From Limnohabitans sp. Jir61 (GTDB taxonomy: Bacteria; Pseudomonadota; Gammaproteobacteria; Burkholderiales; Burkholderiaceae_C): 64,000 bases of DNA. This document shows positions 18,817-28,934 of this stretch, piece by piece (the stretch's first letter is position 1; the number at the start of each line of letters is the position of its first letter). The notes under the pieces were generated by a model. That model was given only the letters and a program-made list of their open reading frames with translations. It was not told the DNA's origin and ran no database searches. The stretch spans positions 930,001-994,000 of the forward strand of contig NZ_NESD01000001.1 in assembly GCF_003063545.1 (NCBI RefSeq). Direction: 5' to 3'. A program made the position numbers and the translations under genes.

Positions 18817-19611
18817 ATGAGCCTCATCCACGCCACAGCCATTGTTGACCCCAAAGCCGAGCTCGACAGTTCGGTGCAGGTGGGGCCTTACACCATCATC
18901 GGACCCAACGTGCGCATCGGTTCGGGCACCACCGTGGGCCCACATTGCGTGATCGAAGGTCACACCACGATTGGCAATGACAACCGCATTTTTCAGTTCA
19001 ACTCGCTGGGCGCGATTCCGCAAGACAAGAAATACGCAGGCGAACCTTGCGAGCTGATCATTGGTGACCGCAACACCATCCGTGAGTTTTGTACGTTCAA
19101 CATTGGCTCACCCGGCGATGCTGGCATGACCAAAGTGGGCAACGACAACTGGATCATGGCTTATGTGCACTTGGCGCATGACTGTGTGGTGGGCAACCAC
19201 ACCATCTTCGCCAATAGCGCCCAGCTGGCAGGCCATGTGCATGTGGGCGACTGGGTGATCTTGGGTGGCTTTACCGTGGTGCACCAGTTTGTGCGTATCG
19301 GTGCGCACAGCTTCTCGGCCATGCATTCGCTTTTGTTTGCCGATGTGCCGCCATTTGTGATGTGCCAAGGTCAACCTGCTGAGCCACGCTCGATGAACTT
19401 CGAAGGCCTGCGCCGTCGCGGTTTCTCTCCTGAGCGCATCAGTGCCGTCAAGGCCATGCACAAAGCTTTGTACCGTGACGACTTGACGCTCGAACAAGCC
19501 AAAGAGCGCATTGCCGCCTTGACCCAAGAAAAACCAGAAGCTGAACCCGATGTGGCCATGATGCTGGACTTCTTGAACCACACCTCGCCGCAACGCGGCA
19601 TCATTCGCTAA
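18817..19611 (+). CDS. lpxA: UDP-N-acetylglucosamine acyltransferase
   Basis: A 264-residue LpxA, the first acylation of lipid A synthesis. The protein is a left-handed beta-helix of hexapeptide repeats starting [13 protein letters not shown]. The catalytic histidine equivalent to E. coli H125 is H121 (HLAHDCVVG). The GGFTVVHQF block and a C-terminal helical domain ([11 protein letters not shown]) complete it. The ATG at 18817 was chosen because the protein then begins as in the family; the frame is open into fabZ. lpxB follows five bases after its stop. Confidence 0.96.
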   Translation: MSLIHATAIVDPKAELDSSVQVGPYTIIGPNVRIGSGTTVGPHCVIEGHTTIGNDNRIFQFNSLGAIPQDKKYAGEPCELIIGDRNTIREFCTFNIGSPGDAGMTKVGNDNWIMAYVHLAHDCVVGNHTIFANSAQLAGHVHVGDWVILGGFTVVHQFVRIGAHSFSAMHSLLFADVPPFVMCQGQPAEPRSMNFEGLRRRGFSPERISAVKAMHKALYRDDLTLEQAKERIAALTQEKPEAEPDVAMMLDFLNHTSPQRGIIR

Positions 19612-19616
19612 ATCGG

Positions 19617-20759
19617 ATGGCCGAGGCCCTGTCTTTCTCGCTCGTCGCAGGCGAGGCCTCGGGCGATTTGCTCGCTGGCCTGTTGCTAGGTGGAATGCGC
19701 GAGAAATGGCCCACCATGCACAGCGCCGGCATTGGTGGCCCACGGATGGCAGCTCAAGGTTTTGAGCCTTGGTGGCCTTACGAAAAACTCGCCGTGCGTG
19801 GCTATGTTGAAGTGCTGCGCCATTACCGAGAAATTGTGGGCATTCGCAATCAACTGCGTGAACGATTGCTGGCCAATTCACCCAGCGCTTTCATTGGTGT
19901 GGATGCACCAGACTTCAACCTCGATTTAGAACGTGACCTCAAAGCCCAAGACATTCCCACAATTCACTTTGTGTGTCCGTCCATCTGGGCTTGGCGTGCA
20001 GACCGTGTCGAGAAGATCCGCCAAAGCGTAGACCACGTGCTATGCATTTTCCCGTTCGAAACCGACTTGCTCGCGCAGCACGGCATTGATGCCACCTATG
20101 TGGGGCATCCTTTAGCCAAAAACATTCCCGATGTGCCTGACCGTGCTGCTGCTCGGACTGCATTAGGCTTGCCGCAAGACGCCACGGTAGTGGCTTTGCT
20201 GCCAGGCAGCCGCAGCTCTGAAATTGAGTACTTGGCGCATCGCTTTTTACAAGCTGCACAACGCATGGCCAAGCAGCAGCCTGGCATTCACTTCGTGTTG
20301 CCAGCCATGCCTGCTTTGCGCGCGCGCATCGATGCAATTGTCAGAGATGTGGGCGAGGTGTCTAACCTCTTGGTGCTCAACGGCCAATCGCATGCGGCAT
20401 TGGCTGCTTGTGATGTGACACTCATTGCCAGCGGCACGGCTACCTTAGAAGCCGCATTGTTCAAGCGCCCGATGGTGATTGCCTACAACATGAACTGGCT
20501 CAGCTGGCAAATCATGCGCCGCAAAAAGTTGCAGCCTTGGGTGGGTTTGCCCAACATCTTGTGTCAAGACTTTGTCGTGCCCGAATTGCTGCAAGATGCT
20601 GCTACGCCCGATGCGTTGGCGCATGAAGTATTGCAATGGTTGGCCAACCCTGCGGCAGCTGCCGCGGTTCAACAACGCTTTGCGACGCTGCACGACAAGC
20701 TGCGCCGTGACACACCCGCATTGGCGGCTCATGCGATCGAAAAAGTTCTTGCGCGCTGA
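19617..20759 (+). CDS. lpxB: Lipid A disaccharide synthase
   Basis: A 380-residue glycosyltransferase (GT19) that joins UDP-diacylglucosamine and lipid X into the lipid A disaccharide at the inner membrane. It starts with [14 protein letters not shown], the highly conserved LpxB N-terminal motif. [23 protein letters not shown] and [12 protein letters not shown] in the C-terminal half are also diagnostic. The end overlaps the rnhB start by 29 bases in another frame. Confidence 0.96.
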   Translation: MAEALSFSLVAGEASGDLLAGLLLGGMREKWPTMHSAGIGGPRMAAQGFEPWWPYEKLAVRGYVEVLRHYREIVGIRNQLRERLLANSPSAFIGVDAPDFNLDLERDLKAQDIPTIHFVCPSIWAWRADRVEKIRQSVDHVLCIFPFETDLLAQHGIDATYVGHPLAKNIPDVPDRAAARTALGLPQDATVVALLPGSRSSEIEYLAHRFLQAAQRMAKQQPGIHFVLPAMPALRARIDAIVRDVGEVSNLLVLNGQSHAALAACDVTLIASGTATLEAALFKRPMVIAYNMNWLSWQIMRRKKLQPWVGLPNILCQDFVVPELLQDAATPDALAHEVLQWLANPAAAAAVQQRFATLHDKLRRDTPALAAHAIEKVLAR

Positions 20760-21348
20760 ACAAGCCGCGCTCATTTGGGACGCTCCAGGCTTAATCGCTG
20801 GGGTGGATGAAGCTGGACGCGGCCCGCTGGCTGGACCCGTGGTGGCCGCTGCCGTGATCTTGGATGACTTGAATCCTATTGCGGGCTTGGCGGACTCCAA
20901 AAAACTCACCGCCTTGAAGCGCGAGCGTTTGTACGACGAGATTCGCGCCAAGGCTTTGTGCTGTTCCATTGCCGAAGCGACGGTGGAAGAAATTGACGAG
21001 CTCAATATTTTGCAAGCCACCATGCTCGCCATGCGTCGCGCCGTAGAAGGCTTGCGCCTGAAGCCCACCAAGGTGTTAATCGATGGCAACCGCTTGCCCG
21101 TACTCGATGTGTTGGCTGAAGCCATTGTCAAAGGCGACAGCAAGGTGCAAGCCATTTCTGCGGCGTCTATCTTGGCCAAGGTGCATCGTGACCGTTGGTG
21201 TCAAGAGTTGCACGCGCAGTATCCTCAGTACGGCTTTGATGGCCATAAAGGCTATGGCACAGCGGCGCACTTGCAAGCCCTCAAGGAACACGGTGCTACG
21301 CCTTGGCACCGCAAATCGTTTTCTCCTGTGGCCGAGGTGTTGAAATGA
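20731..21348 (+). CDS. rnhB: Ribonuclease HII
   Basis: A 205-residue type 2 RNase H that removes RNA from RNA-DNA hybrids and misincorporated ribonucleotides. The catalytic motif [13 protein letters not shown] gives D26 and E27; LIDGNRLP and [13 protein letters not shown] supply the other acidic residues, and HKGYGTAAH is near the end. The ATG at 20731 lies inside the lpxB 3' end, so the genes overlap by 29 bases; a TTG or GTG downstream would trim the N-terminus. lpxB-rnhB is a common pairing. Confidence 0.93.
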   Translation: MRSKKFLRAEQAALIWDAPGLIAGVDEAGRGPLAGPVVAAAVILDDLNPIAGLADSKKLTALKRERLYDEIRAKALCCSIAEATVEEIDELNILQATMLAMRRAVEGLRLKPTKVLIDGNRLPVLDVLAEAIVKGDSKVQAISAASILAKVHRDRWCQELHAQYPQYGFDGHKGYGTAAHLQALKEHGATPWHRKSFSPVAEVLK

Positions 21349-22121
21349 ATTTGATCACCTCGCGTGACAACCCCTTGGTCAAAGACCTGCGCCGTTTGTC
21401 GCAAGACAGCACGGCCTACCGCAAACTGGGACGCGTTTGGTTAGAGGGTGATCATCTGTGTCGTGCCGCACTTACACGTGGCGTGAAGCCTGAGCATGCG
21501 GTGTTTGCCGAATCGCTTTGGGCCACGGCACCGCGTGAGTGGACGCAAGCGGCTGAGCGAAACACCGTGTTGCCCGATGCGCTGTTTGCTGAAATCAGCA
21601 GCCTAGAGTCGCCCGCCAAGATGGGTTTTATTTTGGCGGCACCCAGTGCCCAAGACCTCCAAGCCAAGACTCCCACGGTGGTGCTTGACCGCGTGCAAGA
21701 TGCAGGCAACGTGGGCTCGATTTTGCGCAGTGCCTCTGCTTTTGGCTTCAAACAAGTGCTGGCCATCAAAGGTTCTGCCGCTTTATGGTCGCCCAAGGTT
21801 TTGCGGGCCGGCATGGGCGCGCATTTTGGGCTGCATTTGGTCGAAGGTCTGAGCGCCGATGACTTGAATGCGCTGGACATGCCTTGGGTAGCCACCAGTT
21901 CACACCAAGGCCCGTTTCTGCACAGCTTGCTTGCCGAGGCGAAGCTGCCCATGCCCTGCGCATGGCTCATGGGCCACGAAGGGCAGGGCGTGTCTGCCGC
22001 TTTGGCGGATCGTGCTGCCGTACATGTGCGCATCGCTCAGCCTGGCGGGGAAGAGTCACTCAATGTGGCTTCGGCTGCTGCTATTTGCTTACACGCCAGC
22101 GCCACCTGTCATTTGGCTTAA
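21345..22121 (+). CDS. TrmH/SpoU-family RNA 2'-O-methyltransferase
   Basis: A 258-residue SPOUT-class methyltransferase. The knot motifs are clear: [28 protein letters not shown] ([13 protein letters not shown]) and [14 protein letters not shown]. An N-terminal substrate-binding domain ([16 protein letters not shown]) places it near RlmB/TsnR-type enzymes acting on rRNA. The exact target cannot be read from sequence. It overlaps rnhB by ATGA and ends the long series that begins at rpsB; the carA promoter region follows. Confidence 0.88.
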   Translation: MNLITSRDNPLVKDLRRLSQDSTAYRKLGRVWLEGDHLCRAALTRGVKPEHAVFAESLWATAPREWTQAAERNTVLPDALFAEISSLESPAKMGFILAAPSAQDLQAKTPTVVLDRVQDAGNVGSILRSASAFGFKQVLAIKGSAALWSPKVLRAGMGAHFGLHLVEGLSADDLNALDMPWVATSSHQGPFLHSLLAEAKLPMPCAWLMGHEGQGVSAALADRAAVHVRIAQPGGEESLNVASAAAICLHASATCHLA

Positions 22122-22158
22122 TTCGCCTAATTTGATTCGGGAAAACCAGTGCCTCGGA

Positions 22159-22164
22159 TATAAT
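22159..22164 (+). promoter_or_regulatory. Consensus -10 box upstream of carA
   Basis: A perfect TATAAT lies in the 170-base gap between the methyltransferase gene and carA, about 128 bases before the carA start. The best -35-like match (TTGATT, 22132-22137) is spaced too far (21 bases), so the -35 element is unclear. The remaining leader has no obvious terminator or attenuator. Confidence 0.5.
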
Positions 22165-22291
22165 GAGAGGCTTTCCCGCATCAACCTGTACGCCCCAGCT
22201 CAAACCTAGGCAAATTCCTCGAACAAAGCAGCCAAAGAGACACGTTCTCTTGTGAGCGCTGAGGCGTACCCGAACTATTCCGGAGAACCCA

Positions 22292-23455
22292 GTGCTTTTG
22301 TCTCTTCAGGGAACCTTCCCGCCCGCCATCTTGGCGCTCGCAGACGGCACGGTCTTTATCGGCAACTCGATTGGAGCCACCGGCTCCACAGTCGGCGAAG
22401 TGGTGTTCAACACCTCACTCACTGGCTATCAGGAAATCCTCACTGACCCCAGCTACTGCCAGCAGATCGTCACCTTGACGTACCCGCACATCGGTAACTA
22501 CGGCGTCAACGTGGAAGACATCGAAGCTGACAAAGTCCATGCTGCTGGCTTGATCATCAAAGACTTGCCTTTGGTCGCAAGCAACTTCCGCTCTAGCCAA
22601 ACCTTGTCGGCCTATTTGGCTGATGCAGGTACTGTGGCCATTGCCAACATCGACACACGTCAACTCACACGCATCTTGCGCACCAAGGGCGCGCAAAACG
22701 GCGCGATCGTGGGCTTGGCCAAAGGCCAAGAAGTCACGCAAGCGGTGATCGACCAAGCGGTGGCAGCCGCCAAAGGCGCGCCCAATATGGCCGGCCTCGA
22801 TTTGGCGCAAAAAGTCACCGTGTCCAAGTCGTATGAGTGGACACAAACCGAGTGGACATTGGGCGAAGGCTACGGCAACTTGACCGCACCTAAGTTCCAT
22901 GTGGTCGCGTATGACTTCGGCGTGAAGAAAAACATCTTGCGCATGTTGGCTCAGCGCGGTTGCAAAGTCACCGTGGTGCCCGCGAAGACCCCAGCGGCTG
23001 AAGTTCTCAAGCACAACCCCGATGGCATCTTCTTGTCCAATGGCCCTGGCGACCCTCAGCCTTGCGACTACGCGATTGCTGCGGCTGCTGAGTTAATCGA
23101 AACCGGCATCCCTACATTTGGCATTTGCTTGGGTCACCAAATCATGGCTTTGGCCAGTGGCGCGAAAACTTTCAAGATGAAGTTTGGCCACCATGGCGCG
23201 AACCATCCTGTGAAAGACCTCGACTCAGGTCGTGTGTCTATCACTAGCCAAAACCACGGTTTTGCAGTGGACGAAAAATCATTGCCCGCCAACTTGCGTG
23301 CCACACACGTGTCTTTGTTTGACGGCACTTTGCAGGGTTTGGCCCGCACCGACAAGCCCGCGTTTTGCTTCCAAGGTCACCCCGAAGCATCGCCCGGACC
23401 GCACGACATTGCTTACCTCTTTGACCGCTTCATCAAACTGATGGAGGCGAAATAA
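22292..23455 (+). CDS. carA: Carbamoyl-phosphate synthase, small (glutaminase) subunit
   Basis: A 387-residue class I glutamine amidotransferase that supplies ammonia to CarB for carbamoyl phosphate, the precursor of arginine and pyrimidines. The catalytic triad is readable: C279 (FGICLGHQ), H363 and E365 ([13 protein letters not shown]). The N-terminal domain carries the [14 protein letters not shown] block. The start is GTG at 22292 with CGGAGA in front; the protein then begins [19 protein letters not shown], as relatives do. carB follows two bases later. Confidence 0.97.
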   Translation: MLLSLQGTFPPAILALADGTVFIGNSIGATGSTVGEVVFNTSLTGYQEILTDPSYCQQIVTLTYPHIGNYGVNVEDIEADKVHAAGLIIKDLPLVASNFRSSQTLSAYLADAGTVAIANIDTRQLTRILRTKGAQNGAIVGLAKGQEVTQAVIDQAVAAAKGAPNMAGLDLAQKVTVSKSYEWTQTEWTLGEGYGNLTAPKFHVVAYDFGVKKNILRMLAQRGCKVTVVPAKTPAAEVLKHNPDGIFLSNGPGDPQPCDYAIAAAAELIETGIPTFGICLGHQIMALASGAKTFKMKFGHHGANHPVKDLDSGRVSITSQNHGFAVDEKSLPANLRATHVSLFDGTLQGLARTDKPAFCFQGHPEASPGPHDIAYLFDRFIKLMEAK

Positions 23456-23457
23456 TC

Positions 23458-26400
23458 ATGCCAAAGCGCACCGACCTAAAAAGCATTCTCATCATTGGCG
23501 CAGGCCCGATCATCATTGGTCAGGCCTGTGAGTTCGATTACTCTGGCGTGCAAGCTTGTAAAGCTTTACGTGAAGAGGGCTACAAAGTCATCTTGATCAA
23601 CAGCAACCCTGCCACGATCATGACCGACCCTGCCACGGCAGACGTCACCTACATCGAACCCATCACTTGGCAAACGGTCGAGAAGATCATTGCCAAAGAG
23701 CGCCCAGACGCCATCTTGCCCACCATGGGCGGCCAAACTGCGCTCAACTGCGCGCTGGATTTGTGGCATCACGGCGTGTTGGCCAAGTACAAGGTTGAGC
23801 TGATTGGCGCGACGCCTGAGGCTATCGACAAAGCCGAAGACCGCTTGAAGTTCAAAGACGCCATGACCAAGATTGGTTTGGGCTCAGCACGTTCAGGCAT
23901 TGCTCACAGCATGGAAGAAGCCTGGGATGTGCAAAAGCGCGTGGGTTTCCCCACCGTCATTCGCCCCAGCTTCACGCTCGGCGGCACAGGCGGCGGCATT
24001 GCCTACAACCCTGAAGAATTCGAGATCATCTGTAAGCGCGGCTTGGAAGCATCGCCCACCAACGAGTTGTTGATTGAAGAGTCTTTGCTCGGTTGGAAAG
24101 AGTACGAGATGGAAGTGGTGCGCGACAAGGCGGACAACTGCATCATCATTTGCTCGATTGAAAACTTGGACCCCATGGGTGTGCACACCGGTGACTCCAT
24201 CACCGTGGCGCCCGCACAAACCTTGACCGACAAGGAATACCAAATTTTGCGTAACGCGTCTTTGGCCGTGTTGCGTGAAATTGGTGTGGACACGGGCGGC
24301 TCGAACGTGCAGTTCTCGATCAACCCCAAAGATGGCCGCATGGTCGTCATTGAGATGAACCCACGTGTGTCGCGTTCATCTGCGTTGGCTTCTAAAGCCA
24401 CGGGTTTCCCGATTGCCAAAGTCGCAGCCAAGCTGGCTGTGGGCTACACGCTCGATGAGTTGCGCAACGAAATCACAGGTGGTGCAACGCCAGCGTCGTT
24501 CGAGCCTTCGATCGACTACGTGGTCACCAAAATTCCACGTTTTGCCTTTGAAAAATTCCCAACCGCCGACAGCCGCTTGACCACCCAAATGAAATCGGTG
24601 GGTGAGGTGATGGCCATGGGCCGTACCTTCCAAGAGTCCTTCCAAAAAGCTCTGCGTGGTTTGGAAGTGGGCGTGGATGGCATGAACGAAAAAACCCAAG
24701 ACCGCGAAGTGCTTGAGAAAGAACTGGGCGAACCTGGTCCCGAGCGCATTTGGTATGTGGGCGATGCATTCGCCATGGGCTTGAGCGTGGACGAGGTGTT
24801 TGCCTTGACCAAGATCGACCCTTGGTTCTTGGTGCAAATCGAAGAGATCGTGAAGATTGAACTCGAAGTTGAAACCACGACGCTTGAGGCCATCACGGCT
24901 GATGAGTTGCGCGCCTTGAAAAAGAAGGGCTTCTCAGACCGTCGTTTGGCCAAGTTGCTCAAAACCACTGAGCATGTGGTGCGTGCACGTCGCCATGAAC
25001 TCAATATTCGCCCTGTCTACAAACGCGTGGATACCTGTGCGGCTGAGTTCTCGACTGACACTGCTTACATGTACTCATGCTACGAAGGCCATGGTGATGG
25101 TGAGTGCGAAGCTGAACCCACCAACAACAAAAAAATCATGGTGCTCGGTGGCGGTCCTAACCGCATCGGCCAAGGCATTGAGTTTGACTACTGCTGCGTT
25201 CACGCTGCGCTTGCCATGCGCGAAGATGGCTACGAAACCATCATGGTCAACTGCAACCCTGAAACCGTGTCGACCGACTACGACACATCCGACCGTTTGT
25301 ACTTCGAGCCATTGACGCTCGAAGACGTGCTCGAAATCGTCGACAAAGAAAAACCAACCGGCGTCATCGTGCAATACGGTGGTCAAACGCCTTTGAAGTT
25401 GGCTCTCGATTTGGAAGCTGCTGGTGTGCCCATCATTGGTACCAGCCCTGACATGATTGATGCTGCTGAAGACCGTGAGCGTTTCCAAAAGCTGTTGCAC
25501 GACCTCGGTCTGCGTCAGCCGCCAAACGCCACGGCACGCACCGAACCAGAAGCTTTGGAAAAAGCCGCTGCCTTGGGTTACCCCTTGGTCGTTCGACCCA
25601 GCTATGTGTTGGGTGGCCGCGCCATGGAAATCGTGCACGAGCAACGCGACCTTGAGCGCTACATGCGTGAAGCCGTCAAGGTGTCGCATGACTCACCTGT
25701 GTTGCTGGACCGCTTCTTGAATGACGCGATCGAGTGCGATGTGGACTGCTTGCGCGACCCCGAAGGCAAGACCTTCATCGGCGGCGTGATGGAACACATC
25801 GAACAAGCAGGCGTTCACAGCGGTGACTCGGCTTGCTCCTTGCCTCCGTACTCTTTGTCAGAAGCCACAGTGACTGAACTCAAGCGCCAATCTGCCGCGA
25901 TGGCGGGTGCTTTGAATGTGGTCGGCTTGATGAACGTGCAGTTTGCGATTCAACATGTCGACGGCAAAGACGTCATCTATGTGTTGGAAGTCAACCCACG
26001 TGCATCTCGCACTGTGCCTTATGTGTCTAAAGCTACGGGCATTCAGTTGGCCAAGGTGGCTGCACGTTGCATGGCGGGTCAAACACTCGCGTCGCAAGGC
26101 ATTACCAAAGAAGTTACACCTCCTTACTTCAGCGTGAAAGAAGCGGTGTTCCCCTTCGTCAAGTTCCCAGGCGTCGATACGATTCTTGGTCCAGAGATGA
26201 AGTCCACGGGCGAAGTCATGGGCGTTGGCAAAACATTTGGCGAAGCCTTTGTGAAGAGCCAGTTGGGTGCAGGCACCAAACTGCCTCGTCCTCGTGATGC
26301 CGATGGCCGCTCCACCGGTAAGGTGTTCATCTCGGTGAAGAACAACGACAAGCCACGCGTCATTGAAGTGGCCCGTCAATTGGCTGCTTTGGGCTTTGAG

Positions 26401-26718
26401 ATGATTGCCACCAAGGGCACAGCGGCATCCATTGTTGAGGCCGGCGTGCCTTGTGATGTGGTGAACAAAGTGACCGAAGGTCGTCCACACATTGTTGACA
26501 GCATCAAAAACAACGAAGTGGTGTTGGTCATCAATACCGTGGAAGAACGTCGCAATGCGATTGCTGATTCCCGTCACATTCGTACCTCGGCATTGCTCAA
26601 CCGTGTGACAACCTTCACGACCATCGCAGGCGCAGAAGCGGCTGTGGAAGGCATGAAGTACATGGACAAGTTGGATGTCATTTCTGTGCAAGAGATGCAC
26701 GCCCAACTGACCGCCTAA
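23458..26718 (+). CDS. carB: Carbamoyl-phosphate synthase, large subunit
   Basis: A 1086-residue synthetase subunit with two homologous ATP-grasp halves: the first makes carboxyphosphate/carbamate, the second phosphorylates carbamate. [19 protein letters not shown] opens the first half and [19 protein letters not shown] the second (about residues 560-580). A C-terminal MGS-like allosteric domain (about 950-1086) binds UMP/IMP/ornithine in E. coli. Full length, no missing blocks. It is cotranscribed with carA and followed by greA nine bases later. Confidence 0.98.
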   Translation: MPKRTDLKSILIIGAGPIIIGQACEFDYSGVQACKALREEGYKVILINSNPATIMTDPATADVTYIEPITWQTVEKIIAKERPDAILPTMGGQTALNCALDLWHHGVLAKYKVELIGATPEAIDKAEDRLKFKDAMTKIGLGSARSGIAHSMEEAWDVQKRVGFPTVIRPSFTLGGTGGGIAYNPEEFEIICKRGLEASPTNELLIEESLLGWKEYEMEVVRDKADNCIIICSIENLDPMGVHTGDSITVAPAQTLTDKEYQILRNASLAVLREIGVDTGGSNVQFSINPKDGRMVVIEMNPRVSRSSALASKATGFPIAKVAAKLAVGYTLDELRNEITGGATPASFEPSIDYVVTKIPRFAFEKFPTADSRLTTQMKSVGEVMAMGRTFQESFQKALRGLEVGVDGMNEKTQDREVLEKELGEPGPERIWYVGDAFAMGLSVDEVFALTKIDPWFLVQIEEIVKIELEVETTTLEAITADELRALKKKGFSDRRLAKLLKTTEHVVRARRHELNIRPVYKRVDTCAAEFSTDTAYMYSCYEGHGDGECEAEPTNNKKIMVLGGGPNRIGQGIEFDYCCVHAALAMREDGYETIMVNCNPETVSTDYDTSDRLYFEPLTLEDVLEIVDKEKPTGVIVQYGGQTPLKLALDLEAAGVPIIGTSPDMIDAAEDRERFQKLLHDLGLRQPPNATARTEPEALEKAAALGYPLVVRPSYVLGGRAMEIVHEQRDLERYMREAVKVSHDSPVLLDRFLNDAIECDVDCLRDPEGKTFIGGVMEHIEQAGVHSGDSACSLPPYSLSEATVTELKRQSAAMAGALNVVGLMNVQFAIQHVDGKDVIYVLEVNPRASRTVPYVSKATGIQLAKVAARCMAGQTLASQGITKEVTPPYFSVKEAVFPFVKFPGVDTILGPEMKSTGEVMGVGKTFGEAFVKSQLGAGTKLPRPRDADGRSTGKVFISVKNNDKPRVIEVARQLAALGFEMIATKGTAASIVEAGVPCDVVNKVTEGRPHIVDSIKNNEVVLVINTVEERRNAIADSRHIRTSALLNRVTTFTTIAGAEAAVEGMKYMDKLDVISVQEMHAQLTA

Positions 26719-26727
26719 GGACACACG

Positions 26728-27204
26728 ATGAGTACAGTTCCCATTACCAAACGTGGCGCAGAAAAGCTCAAGGACGAGTTGCACAAACTCAAAACCGTCG
26801 AGCGTCCCTCCGTGATCGCTGCGATTGCCGAAGCACGCGCACAGGGCGACTTGAGCGAGAACGCTGAATACGACGCAGCCAAAGACCGCCAAGGTTTCAT
26901 CGAAGGCCGCATTCAAGAAATTGAAGGCAAGTTGTCGGTGGCGCAAATCATTGACCCAGCATCTCTCGATGCAGGTGGTCGTGTGGTGTTTGGTGCCACA
27001 GTTGCTTTGGAAGATGAAGACTCTGGCGATAAGGTGACTTACCAAATCGTTGGCGAAGACGAAGCCGATTTGAAACTTGGCCTCATCAACATCAGCAGCC
27101 CCATTGCCCGGGCCTTGATTGGCAAGGAAGAGGGCGATGTGGCTGAAGTGCAAGCGCCGGGCGGTGTGAAACACTACGAAGTGGTCAAGGTCTCTTACCT
27201 TTAA
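26728..27204 (+). CDS. greA: Transcription elongation factor GreA
   Basis: A 158-residue Gre factor that inserts into the RNA polymerase secondary channel and stimulates cleavage of backtracked transcripts. The N-terminal coiled coil is charged and begins [17 protein letters not shown]; the acidic tip [13 protein letters not shown] is diagnostic. The C-terminal FKBP-like domain follows. The order carB-greA-DUF4149-yhbY is common in Comamonadaceae (family knowledge). Confidence 0.97.
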   Translation: MSTVPITKRGAEKLKDELHKLKTVERPSVIAAIAEARAQGDLSENAEYDAAKDRQGFIEGRIQEIEGKLSVAQIIDPASLDAGGRVVFGATVALEDEDSGDKVTYQIVGEDEADLKLGLINISSPIARALIGKEEGDVAEVQAPGGVKHYEVVKVSYL

Positions 27205-27213
27205 AACCCTCAC

Positions 27214-27648
27214 ATGGCGCGGCTACAAATCTTTTTGGCTGCGCTGTGGTGGGGTAGCCTGTGTGCAGTGGGCTTCATGGTGGTGCCCATGTTGTTCATC
27301 CATTTGGAAACACCGGCCATCGCAGGGCAAATGGCTGCCAAGTTATTCACTGCGCAATCTTGGCTTTCTTTTGTGTGTGGTTTACTGCTCTTGCTGGCGG
27401 CTAAGCGTTTAAATCAAGATGACTCGCATACGCCTTCACCCTGGGTGATTGGTGGCATGTTGTGCGCTTTGTTACTTGAGGTGGCTGTGAAGCCGCACAT
27501 CGTGGCTCGCGATAATTTGGCTTTTTGGCACAACTTGGGCACTGCTTTGTATGTGTTGCAGTGGGTTTGCGCAGGTAAGACGCTGTGGTCTTTGTGTCCT
27601 GCTCAGAGCGAGCTTGCAGTTGAAGCAAGCTCAGCATCTGACAATTAA
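27214..27648 (+). CDS. DUF4149-type small integral membrane protein
   Basis: A 144-residue protein with about four hydrophobic segments (for example LQIFLAALWWGSLCAVGFMV and LSFVCGLLLLLA). It resembles the DUF4149 family often found after greA in betaproteobacteria; no enzymatic motif is seen and the function is unknown. It follows greA by nine bases, so is probably co-transcribed. It overlaps the convergent yhbY gene by four bases. Confidence 0.75.
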   Translation: MARLQIFLAALWWGSLCAVGFMVVPMLFIHLETPAIAGQMAAKLFTAQSWLSFVCGLLLLLAAKRLNQDDSHTPSPWVIGGMLCALLLEVAVKPHIVARDNLAFWHNLGTALYVLQWVCAGKTLWSLCPAQSELAVEASSASDN

Positions 27649-28118
27649 CCCAAGCTGCGTTTTTTGACCGAAATCTTTTTCGGTTTGGCGCGTTTGACTT
27701 GACCGCCAGAGGTCAGGCGTTGGTTACCCAACACGCGCAAAGTTTTCACTTCAGGGCGTTGACCGCCACGGCTGCTGTACTTGAGCACTTTCACATCGCG
27801 TGGACCTGCCATGCGGTCTTCGTCGACGGTGCGTTCTTTTTCAGCGCGTGGACGCCACAACACAAACAGCTTGCCGATGTGTTGAATGGGGGCTGCATTG
27901 AGTTGGTCGGCCAAAGCCACAAACATGGCTTCGCGGGCTTGGCGGTCGTCGCCCAAGACGCGGATTTTGATGAGGCCGTGCGCGCTGAGCGCCATCTCGG
28001 CTTCTTTGATCACGGCAGGCGTTAAACCATCGTTGCCAATCATCACGACTGGGTCTAAATGGTGCGCTTCGGCGCGGTGAATTTTGCGTTGAGCAGGTGT
28101 GAGTTGTATTGCGGACAT
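27645..28118 (-). CDS. yhbY: YhbY-family CRM-domain RNA-binding protein
   Basis: A 157-residue protein. The first ~95 residues form a CRM (YhbY) domain: [23 protein letters not shown], then the [24 protein letters not shown] block. E. coli YhbY binds pre-50S particles. A basic C-terminal extension of about 60 residues ([15 protein letters not shown]) is longer than in E. coli YhbY (97 aa) and could add RNA contact. It is divergent from rlmE, another 50S-assembly gene. Confidence 0.88.
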   Translation of the reverse strand: MSAIQLTPAQRKIHRAEAHHLDPVVMIGNDGLTPAVIKEAEMALSAHGLIKIRVLGDDRQAREAMFVALADQLNAAPIQHIGKLFVLWRPRAEKERTVDEDRMAGPRDVKVLKYSSRGGQRPEVKTLRVLGNQRLTSGGQVKRAKPKKISVKKRSLG

Positions 28119-28123
28119 GCGGG

Positions 28124-28129
28124 TATTAT
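28124..28129 (+). promoter_or_regulatory. Possible -10 box for rlmE
   Basis: TATTAT lies six bases past the divergent yhbY start and 23 bases before the rlmE TTG. A transcript from here would have a very short leader. No clear -35 is visible, so this is tentative. Confidence 0.3.
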
Positions 28130-28152
28130 CCCCGCTCGCTCAAAGGTATGAA

Positions 28153-28827
28153 TTGAAAGCTAAAACTAAAAGCAAAAAGGTCAATAAAACATGGTTGAAC
28201 GACCATGTGAACGACACCTACGTCAAACTGGCCCAAAAAGAAGGCTATCGCGCCCGTGCGGCCTACAAGCTCAAGGAAATTGACGAGCAGCTCAGCCTCG
28301 TCAAGCCTGGCAATGTGGTGGTGGACTTGGGCTGTGCGCCTGGTGCTTGGTGCCAATACCTGCGCCGACGTATGTCGCCTACAGGCGCAGCATCTGGCAC
28401 TTTGAACGGAACGATCATCGGTTTGGATATCTTGCCCATGGAGCCCGTAGAAGACGTCACGTTCATTCAGGGCGACTTCCGTGAGGAAGAGGTCTTGGCG
28501 CAGCTGGAAGCCGCCTTGCAGGGGCGTATCGTGGACGTGGTGGTGTCTGACATGGCGCCTAACTTGACAGGCATTGAATCGACCGATGCCACCCGCATTG
28601 CCCATTTGATTGAGCTGGCAGTGGACTTTGCTCAAAACCACCTCAAAGATGATGGCGCTCTGGTAGTGAAGCTCTTTCATGGCAGCGGCTACAGCGACTT
28701 GGTGAATCTCTTTAAAGCCACGTTTCGTGTGGTCAAACCCATCAAACCAAAGGCCAGTCGCGACAAATCAAGTGAAACCTTTTTGGTTGGTATGGGTGTG
28801 AAAAGCCGAGTTCCTCTAATTCCTTGA
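28153..28827 (+). CDS. rlmE: 23S rRNA (uridine-2552-2'-O)-methyltransferase
   Basis: A 224-residue RlmE (FtsJ/RrmJ), which methylates U2552 in the A-loop of 23S rRNA and helps 50S maturation. The SAM-binding motif [25 protein letters not shown], and VVKLFHGSG with the catalytic lysine are present. The start is TTG at 28153: AAAGG (28142-28146) lies six bases before it and the protein then opens [20 protein letters not shown], as in relatives. The ATG at 28117 overlaps the divergent yhbY start and is unlikely. ftsH follows, as in E. coli. Confidence 0.94.
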   Translation: MKAKTKSKKVNKTWLNDHVNDTYVKLAQKEGYRARAAYKLKEIDEQLSLVKPGNVVVDLGCAPGAWCQYLRRRMSPTGAASGTLNGTIIGLDILPMEPVEDVTFIQGDFREEEVLAQLEAALQGRIVDVVVSDMAPNLTGIESTDATRIAHLIELAVDFAQNHLKDDGALVVKLFHGSGYSDLVNLFKATFRVVKPIKPKASRDKSSETFLVGMGVKSRVPLIP

Positions 28828-28869
28828 GTTTTCTAAGGCTGCTTCATGTGAATAAAGCTGCCTGTAGCG

Positions 28870-28897
28870 CTTGAAACGCCTAAAATCAAGCCCATCT
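28870..28897 (+). promoter_or_regulatory. Sigma-32-type heat-shock promoter for ftsH
   Basis: CTTGAAA (28870-28876) matches the sigma-32 -35 consensus exactly. After 13 bases, GCCCATCT (28890-28897) matches seven of eight positions of the CCCCATNT -10 consensus. It lies 38 bases before the ftsH TTG. ftsH is a known heat-shock gene in E. coli, which supports the assignment. Confidence 0.7.
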
Positions 28898-28934
28898 CAG
28901 TACATCTCGTACTCTTTTTATTTCGGAGCCCACA

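Noticed and set aside
25858..27213. A 451-codon open frame on the minus strand opposite carB/greA
   Set aside because: It is fully antisense to well-supported genes, and its His/Phe-rich composition is what the reverse strand of GC-skewed codons produces. No domain recognised.
28117..28152. ATG at 28117 as start of rlmE
   Set aside because: It overlaps the divergent yhbY start codon; TTG 28153 has a ribosome site and the family N-terminus.
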